Assembly: GCA_964564165.1 (NCBI GenBank) | Contig: CAZLZZ010000057.1 | Coordinates: 1-18,580 of the forward strand | Direction: 5' to 3' | Source of the DNA: NORP309 sp964564165 | Lineage (GTDB): Bacteria; Pseudomonadota; Gammaproteobacteria; Xanthomonadales; Marinicellaceae | Length of the DNA: 18,580 nt | Shown: piece by piece, positions 14,078-18,580 of the stretch | How the letters are laid out: each line of letters begins with the position of its first letter | How positions within the stretch are numbered: position 1 is the first letter of the stretch | Made by a program: the position numbers and the translations under genes | The notes under the pieces: model-generated | Databases searched by the model: none | What the model was told of the DNA's origin: nothing | Seen by the model: the letters and a program-made list of their open reading frames with translations, nothing else

Positions 14078-15558
14078 CAAAATCTATAAAAACCGGATTG
14101 AATTTCGATAACAGTTTTTTTCAACAGCTTAATGGCTTTTATGTGCCAACCAGTGGTGAAAAAATTGCTGCTCCGAGGATCATTAAATTTAATGAATCAC
14201 TGGCCGAAGAACTGGGACTCAACTATAGAGACTTAAGTCAGGATGAACTGGGCAATCTTTTTTCAGGAAGCATTAAAGCAAACGGTGCAGAGCCCATTGC
14301 GCAAATTTATGCGGGTCACCAATTTGGTGGATTCAGTCCGCAATTGGGTGATGGCCGAGCCATACTGTTAGGAGAAATAATTGATACAAGTGGCCAACGC
14401 CGAGATATTCATTTAAAAGGTTCTGGTCAGACACCTTTCTCTCGTGGCGGTGATGGCAAGGCAGCGCTTGGCCCAGTTTTGCGTGAATATATAATGGGTG
14501 AAGCCATGGCTGCACTGAATATTCCTGCCACGCGGGGATTAGCTGTGACCATGACGGGTGAAAAAGTAATCCGCGAGCAGTTGTTAGATGGTGCTGTATT
14601 GGCACGGGTGGCAAGCAGCCATATACGAGTCGGAACCTTCCAATATTTCGCAGCAAAGGGTGAACAAGTCAAGGTGAAATTATTGGCTGATTACACCATT
14701 AAACGACATTTTCCTGAGCTGGTCGGAAGCAAAAACCCTTACCTTGATCTATTAAGCGCTGTGCGTGACAGACAAGCAGACTTAATCGCGCAATGGGTTT
14801 TGGTCGGCTTTGTTCATGGTGTCATGAATACCGATAACATGGCGATTTCTGGTGAAACCATCGACTTTGGCCCTTGTGCCTTTATTGATCACTATGATGC
14901 TCAAGCATGCTTTAGCTCAATAGACAAGCAAGGCCGATATGCCTTGGGCAATCAACCGCACATGGCGCAATGGAATATCGCCAGATTTGCTGAAACATTG
15001 TTGCCGTTATTAGATGAGGATAACAGTAAAGCGATTGGAATTGCCACAGAAGAAATAGTAGCCTTCAATCCTATTTATGAAAAGTTTTGGCTAAAAAAAA
15101 TAACCACTAAGCTTGGTTTATCAGAAGTTAAAGAAGGTGACCTAGCCTTGGCAAATGACCTGTTTGAAGCAATGCAGGGACAAAATGTCGATTACACCCA
15201 GTTTTTCCGTAGCCTTGGTTATGCCGCAAAGACAAAAACCCAAAGTGTGCAAAAATTATTTGATGATCCACAAAAATTTAACCCATGGTACAAAAGCTGG
15301 ATACAAAGATTTTTATCCGACCCACGATCATTAAATAAAAAAATTGAGTCAATGAATGCGGTCAATCCCATCTATATTCCACGTAACCACTTGGTTGAAG
15401 AAGCCTTACAAGCCGCGCAACAAGAGGGTGGTTTTGAGCCATTTGAAAAGTTGTTATCAGTTCTCGCCAACCCATATGAAGAAAGACCAGGCCTAGAAAA
15501 ATACACCCAAGGCGCTGCAAAAGACTTTGGCTCTTATAAAACCTATTGTGGAACGTAA
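14074..15558 (+). CDS. selO: Protein adenylyltransferase SelO (YdiU/UPF0061)
   Basis: A 494-residue full-length SelO. This pseudokinase-fold enzyme binds ATP upside-down and AMPylates Ser/Thr/Tyr of proteins, in E. coli linked to redox balance. Conserved blocks are AGHQFGGFSPQLGDGRAILLGE (80-101), LKGSGQTPFSRGGDG with Lys115 (114-128), REYIMGEAM, SSHIRVGTFQYFA, the catalytic-loop equivalent HGVMNTDN with Asp254 (248-255), and DFGPCAFID with metal-binding Asp264. The C-terminus YKTYCGT keeps the conserved Cys that is selenocysteine in vertebrate SelO. The start codon has no ribosome-binding site and overlaps the stop of a tiny upstream ORF. Dispersed repeats and an IS4-family element follow downstream. 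Confidence 0.96.
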   Translation: MTKSIKTGLNFDNSFFQQLNGFYVPTSGEKIAAPRIIKFNESLAEELGLNYRDLSQDELGNLFSGSIKANGAEPIAQIYAGHQFGGFSPQLGDGRAILLGEIIDTSGQRRDIHLKGSGQTPFSRGGDGKAALGPVLREYIMGEAMAALNIPATRGLAVTMTGEKVIREQLLDGAVLARVASSHIRVGTFQYFAAKGEQVKVKLLADYTIKRHFPELVGSKNPYLDLLSAVRDRQADLIAQWVLVGFVHGVMNTDNMAISGETIDFGPCAFIDHYDAQACFSSIDKQGRYALGNQPHMAQWNIARFAETLLPLLDEDNSKAIGIATEEIVAFNPIYEKFWLKKITTKLGLSEVKEGDLALANDLFEAMQGQNVDYTQFFRSLGYAAKTKTQSVQKLFDDPQKFNPWYKSWIQRFLSDPRSLNKKIESMNAVNPIYIPRNHLVEEALQAAQQEGGFEPFEKLLSVLANPYEERPGLEKYTQGAAKDFGSYKTYCGT

Positions 15559-15626
15559 ATATAAGGTGCAATTAAAAGATCAAGAGCAAAAGCATTTATC
15601 TGTATATTTCGCTGTGACCTAAATTA

Positions 15627-15720
15627 AAAAGACCAAAAGCATAACGCAAAGGCAGCAAAGAAGACACTAAGTTTGCAAAGTGTTATTTCATTAATGACTC
15701 ATGCAGGTGTGATGCTTTAG
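15627..15720 (+). repeat. Dispersed intergenic repeat, copy 3 (longest)
   Basis: The order is AAAAGACCAAAAGCATAACG, CAAAGGCAGCAAAGAAG, GTTTGCAAAGTGTTATTTCA, TTAATGACTCATGC and GTGATGCTTTAG. It contains three GCAAAG motifs, and it shares blocks with the copies at 11958, 12085 and 18031. The remaining bases of the gap between selO and the insertion sequence (15559-15626) hold a weaker echo (AAAAGATCAAGAGC near 15576) and no gene. Confidence 0.65.
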
Positions 15721-15743
15721 TTTTACCAAATAGTAAAACCAAA

Positions 15744-15754
15744 TGCTCTGACCC
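15744..15754. repeat. Target site duplication of the IS4-family element, left copy
   Basis: TGCTCTGACCC is repeated exactly at 17306-17316 on the other side of the element. Eleven bases is within the 9-12 base range usual for the IS4 family. It marks the pre-insertion sequence as reading through to CGTCGATTTGCC. Confidence 0.88.
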
Positions 15755-17305
15755 GAATGGCGCTAAGTTAAGCCCCTTTTGCATGAATTTATTCATACAA
15801 ATACTGCTTAAAAATGGTATAATTTAGTATGAAAAACACAACCAGATTACTGCCCGGGTTCCATCTTCCTACTTTGCGTAGAAAGCCTAAAACAACATCT
15901 CAACAGCTTGTTGAAAAGTTAGCAAAGATTAAAAAACATTCAATTAGCCAGCTAAGTGAATTTTTTAGTGGGTTCATCCCTCAAAACATTCTAAAAAGCA
16001 ATAATGAAGGTCACTTTAGCCGCACAAGACTTTATAGCAAATCAAATACCTTTTGGGCATTTTTTTCACAAGTATTAGATGCAGATAGTGGCTGTTCGGA
16101 AGCAGTACGAAAAATACAAGCCCATATGGCAGCAAAGTCGAATGAAATACCATCTACTTCTACCTCTGCATATTGCCAAGCACGAAAAAATTTAACTCAT
16201 AGCAGTTTGCAAGAAATTCTTGATATTACAGGAAAGGCTCTAAACAATAGAGCAGAAAATTGACAAGGTCACAGAGTCATTGTTGTGGATGGAACAGGTC
16301 TAAGTATGCCAGATACAGTTGCAAATCAAAAAGAATTTCCACAGCAAAAACATCAAAAAATTGGCTGTGGCTTCCCACAAGCAAGAGCTTTAGCCTGTTT
16401 CAATTTACACACAGGTGCTATGCTAAGCCATGAGATGGGAAATAAAAAAAGCCATGAATTGATTTTACTTAGAAAACAAATGGAAACCTTTGAAAAAGGA
16501 GACGTTTTCCTTGGAGATAAAGGGTTTTGTAGCTATTATGACATAAATGTTTTCAAAGAAAATGACGTTGATTCAGTTATTACCCATGCAAGACGTAAGC
16601 CAAAAACAGCAGCCACAGCATGTAAAGTATTAGGTGAAAATGATTTGTTAATAAAATGGATGAAACCAAAGTATCATAAAGCTACAGCTTACTCAAAACA
16701 ACAATAGGAAGAAATGCCTGATGAACTTGAATTACGTCAAATTAAAGTCATTGTAGATCAATCAGGTTTTAGAGCTTCATCGTTTTATATAGTAACTACA
16801 TTGACTGATTCTGAAGTTTATAGTGCAAAAGATATAGCTGATTTATATTTTCAACGTTGGGATGTAGAATTGTTTTTTCGAGATATAAAAACAACGATGG
16901 GCATGGATATATTGCGATGTTTGACACCAGAAATGGTTAAAAAGGAAATAATAATGCATTTAATCGTATATAATTGTATACGATTATTGATGGTTGAAGC
17001 TTCAGAAAAAACTAATGGCACAGTAAGATTAATTAGTTTTAAAGCTAGCGTTCAAGCCCTTAGACAATGGCAGACAATATTAGCAAATTCTTTTCATAAT
17101 ACTTCAGAAATATTACGATTAAAAGCCTTAATGATCATTGCAATTGCAGATGCTAAAATTATACAAAGACCAAATAGAAAGGAACCCAGATGTGTAAAAA
17201 GAAGACCAAAACCATATCAATTATTAAACAAGCCGAGAAGGGAAATGATTGAAACTCCACATAGAGGAAAAAAACGTGCTAAAGCTGCTTAACTTAGCGC
17301 CATTC
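15755..17305 (+). mobile_element. IS4-family insertion sequence, about 1551 bp, with complete ends
   Basis: The terminal inverted repeats are a perfect 19-base match: GAATGGCGCTAAGTTAAGC at 15755-15773 and its reverse complement at 17287-17305. An exact 11-base direct repeat flanks the element. The single transposase frame carries the IS4 signature but two internal stops. Because both ends and the duplication are intact, the insertion looks fairly young even though the transposase is broken; it could still be moved by a transposase acting in trans. A TATAAT-like box (15818-15823) lies just before the transposase ATG. Confidence 0.93.
15829..17292 (+). pseudogene. IS4-family transposase with two in-frame stop codons
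   Basis: One continuous frame of 488 codons is interrupted by TGA (16261-16263) and TAG (16705-16707), giving three pieces in the same frame. Apart from these, the DDE transposase is complete. The first Asp is in VVDGTGLSMPDT, the second in VFLGDKGF, and the catalytic Glu is in the IS4-type Y-(2)R-(3)E-(6)K signature LYFQRWDVELFFRDIK. The basic C-terminus reaches the right inverted repeat. Both stops fall where related transposases, as I recall them, have Trp (before QGHRVIVVDGTG and before EEMPDELELRQI), i.e. single G-to-A changes of TGG. Because dciA ends with TGA and mutT with TAG, recoding is unlikely and the gene is most simply read as inactive. Confidence 0.9.
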
Positions 17306-17316
17306 TGCTCTGACCC
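17306..17316. repeat. Target site duplication of the IS4-family element, right copy
   Basis: TGCTCTGACCC directly abuts the right inverted repeat and equals 15744-15754. Confidence 0.88.
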
Positions 17317-17371
17317 CGTCGATTTGCCATTTTACTACAGTTATCAAGAAGTTATCTGCGAACAGTTTGAT

Positions 17372-17791
17372 TTATTTTTGCCGTTTCAAGAAATTCTCTA
17401 ATGAAAACTTATCTTTGTTATCGTACAAAAGCAATAAGGTAATCATTAATACAAATCTTGGCAACCAATGGGATACTGGATTATAAAAAGCATCTTGTAA
17501 CAAATGCCCATAAGCCACAATCAACAACAACAGTCCAACAACAATGGCATTAAACCTAACAAATACGCCAATTAGCAACATGATGCCACACAATAGTTCT
17601 ACAAAAGGAATGCAATACCCTAAAGCCCATAGTAACCATTCTGGAATCCAATGGTCTTTAAAACCCTCAATGAAAAATTTATTCGCATGATTATAAGCGC
17701 CAATAATGAAAACCTTTTGGTAGCCAATCATTCCTACAAATAATGACAAAGAAATACGTACAAAAAATGAAACTGTGCCTTGATTGTTCAT
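17372..17791 (-). CDS. DoxX-like small integral membrane protein
   Basis: A 139-residue protein with four hydrophobic segments at about 8-30, 52-76, 82-98 and 110-123, the layout of the DoxX superfamily. ALGYCIPFVELLCGIMLLIGVFVRFNAI matches the family's conserved second-helix/loop/third-helix region (G-x-x-P-x-x-E-L-x-x-G). DoxX-type proteins are inner-membrane proteins, some tied to thiol or oxidative stress, but most members, including this one, have no proven role. There is no strong ribosome-binding site before the ATG at 17791. It stands alone downstream of the insertion sequence, on the opposite strand. Confidence 0.75.
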   Translation of the reverse strand: MNNQGTVSFFVRISLSLFVGMIGYQKVFIIGAYNHANKFFIEGFKDHWIPEWLLWALGYCIPFVELLCGIMLLIGVFVRFNAIVVGLLLLIVAYGHLLQDAFYNPVSHWLPRFVLMITLLLLYDNKDKFSLENFLKRQK

Positions 17792-17937
17792 AAATAGATG
17801 CTTTAAAAAAACAACAGTATAACATTATTACTGTCTCAGATAAAAAATAAAACCACCGAAGGATGAGGTGCTTGCGCGGCTGGCATTCTTTGAGAATCAC
17901 GGTGTTATAAAAAACAGATGAAGATAAAAAACTAAAA

Positions 17938-17985
17938 AGCCGTCATCCCAGCCGAGCCAAAGCGAGAGCAGTGATCCATGAGTTA
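17938..17985. repeat. Degenerate GTCATCCCAGC...GTGATCC repeat
   Basis: GCCGTCATCCCAGCCGAGCC followed by AAAGCGAGAGCAGTGATCCATGAG resembles the widespread GTCATCCCAGCGAAAGCTGGGATCC stem-loop repeat, with the stem partly decayed. It is in the 320-bp gap between the DoxX-like gene and the small gene at 18112, which otherwise holds only repeat copy 4. Confidence 0.4.
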
Positions 17986-18030
17986 GTTTATAATGTGTAA
18001 TAAAAAATCAAGATTAAACATATTTACCCA

Positions 18031-18104
18031 CAGATTTCGCAGATTTAAAAGATCAAAAGCGTAACGCAAAGTTAGCAAAGTTTTATTTCATTAGGGGCTC
18101 ATGC
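18031..18104 (+). repeat. Dispersed intergenic repeat, copy 4 (most regular)
   Basis: CAGATTTCGCAGATTTAAAAG, then GATCAAAAGCGTAACGC, AAAGTTAGCAAAG, TTTTATTTCATTA and GGGGCTCATGC. It contains every early module of the family in order and is the best reference copy in the window. It ends 7 bases before the stop codon of the minus-strand gene at 18112. Confidence 0.65.
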
Positions 18105-18111
18105 CAACAAG

Positions 18112-18396
18112 CTACTTGCCACCAGCCCTTTGTACTATTTCGCCATTTTCACCAAAAGTTACAATAGTACTTTTATCAATGTTGTTATGGCCGTTTTTAA
18201 CTTGGAATTCGAAACTAATAGTATCTGTTTTATAAACTCTCTGCTTATTTCCTCGTGCTATAAAACTATATTTCTCACCCTCAATCATGATGACATGTGA
18301 ATGGCGAGCTTGGCTTTTTTTAACTTTAGAAGATTTACTGCGTTCTTTTAAATATAAATCATAGCTTTCTATCTTTTTATTTTCTATTTTCATCAT
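18112..18396 (-). CDS. Small basic protein of unknown function
   Basis: A 94-residue Lys/Ser-rich protein I do not recognise. The N-terminal third is highly charged (KERSKSSKVKKSQARHSH). The C-terminal two thirds alternate hydrophobic and polar residues as in a small beta domain (VIMIEGEKYSFIARG, KTDTISFEFQV, STIVTFGENGEIVQRAGGK). No signal peptide or membrane helix is seen. The ATGATG start lacks a good ribosome-binding site. Its stop is next to repeat copy 4. The 184 bases to the window end contain no gene I can support. Confidence 0.45.
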   Translation of the reverse strand: MMKIENKKIESYDLYLKERSKSSKVKKSQARHSHVIMIEGEKYSFIARGNKQRVYKTDTISFEFQVKNGHNNIDKSTIVTFGENGEIVQRAGGK

Positions 18397-18580
18397 TAAT
18401 TAATTCTATTTGGTTTTTAGGTGTGGCGGATGCTTAATTTTGCGTATTTAAACACTCTGGATGTATCCTGCATTCTACGCTATGGTTTAATATCAAGTAA
18501 CAAGTATCGAACAAGTATACGAAGTAAAGGGGATAGCATGTTTTTTTAGCACAGATATAAGAAATATGAGATTATGATCC

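Noticed and set aside
15829..17292. TGA/TAG recoding (selenocysteine or an alternative code) in the transposase
   Set aside because: dciA ends in TGA and mutT in TAG in the same window, and the two different stops both sit at presumed Trp positions, which fits simple nonsense mutation better.
18494..18522. ACAAGTATCGA/ACAAGTATACGA double repeat near the window end
   Set aside because: Only two short imperfect units; not enough to call an iteron or operator.

Overview
The window looks like a chromosomal stretch of an AT-rich gammaproteobacterium. The evidence is the block dciA / M23 peptidase / secA / mutT (a familiar gammaproteobacterial neighbourhood, usually next to lpxC), an OsmC-YcaO fusion of the type found in marine gammaproteobacteria, a bacterial SelO, and an IPTL-CTERM surface protein with a DUF11-like domain. 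A relative of Marinicella would fit, but this is inference from gene content only.

Layout. 1-669 is the 3' end of dihydrolipoamide dehydrogenase. 670-3440 is an accessory, very AT-rich stretch: a lipoprotein whose C-terminal part appears split off by a frameshift, a decayed BrnA-like ribbon-helix-helix antitoxin, an unknown exported protein, an inverted repeat pair and a small two-TM protein. 3441-8051 is the housekeeping block: M23 peptidase, secA and mutT on the minus strand, with dciA divergent. A five-copy 14-bp tandem repeat fills the DNA just before the secA start codon. 8052-9379 holds a strong terminator and the IPTL-CTERM protein. 9759-11975 is the OsmC-YcaO protein.

11976-15558 is the most interesting part. 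It contains a small gene that overlaps tail-to-tail with a class-I-like Fic AMP-transferase, an unusual ParB-like/cytidine-deaminase fusion, and the pseudokinase-fold AMPylator SelO, which has a tiny leader ORF overlapping its start codon as ATGA. Two unrelated protein-AMPylating enzymes thus lie about 1.1 kb apart, with a nucleotide-deaminase fusion between them. 15559-17371 is an IS4-family element with perfect 19-bp terminal inverted repeats, an 11-bp target duplication and two in-frame stops in its transposase. 17372-18396 has a DoxX-like membrane protein and an unknown small protein. A dispersed intergenic repeat family (11958, 12085, 15627, 18031) runs through the right half, always in the same orientation; one copy supplies the stop codon of the OsmC-YcaO gene.

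The best candidates for something undescribed are the convergent Fic/small-ORF pair, the ParB-like/deaminase fusion, and the secA leader repeat. No CRISPR array, prophage, tRNA or rRNA gene was seen.
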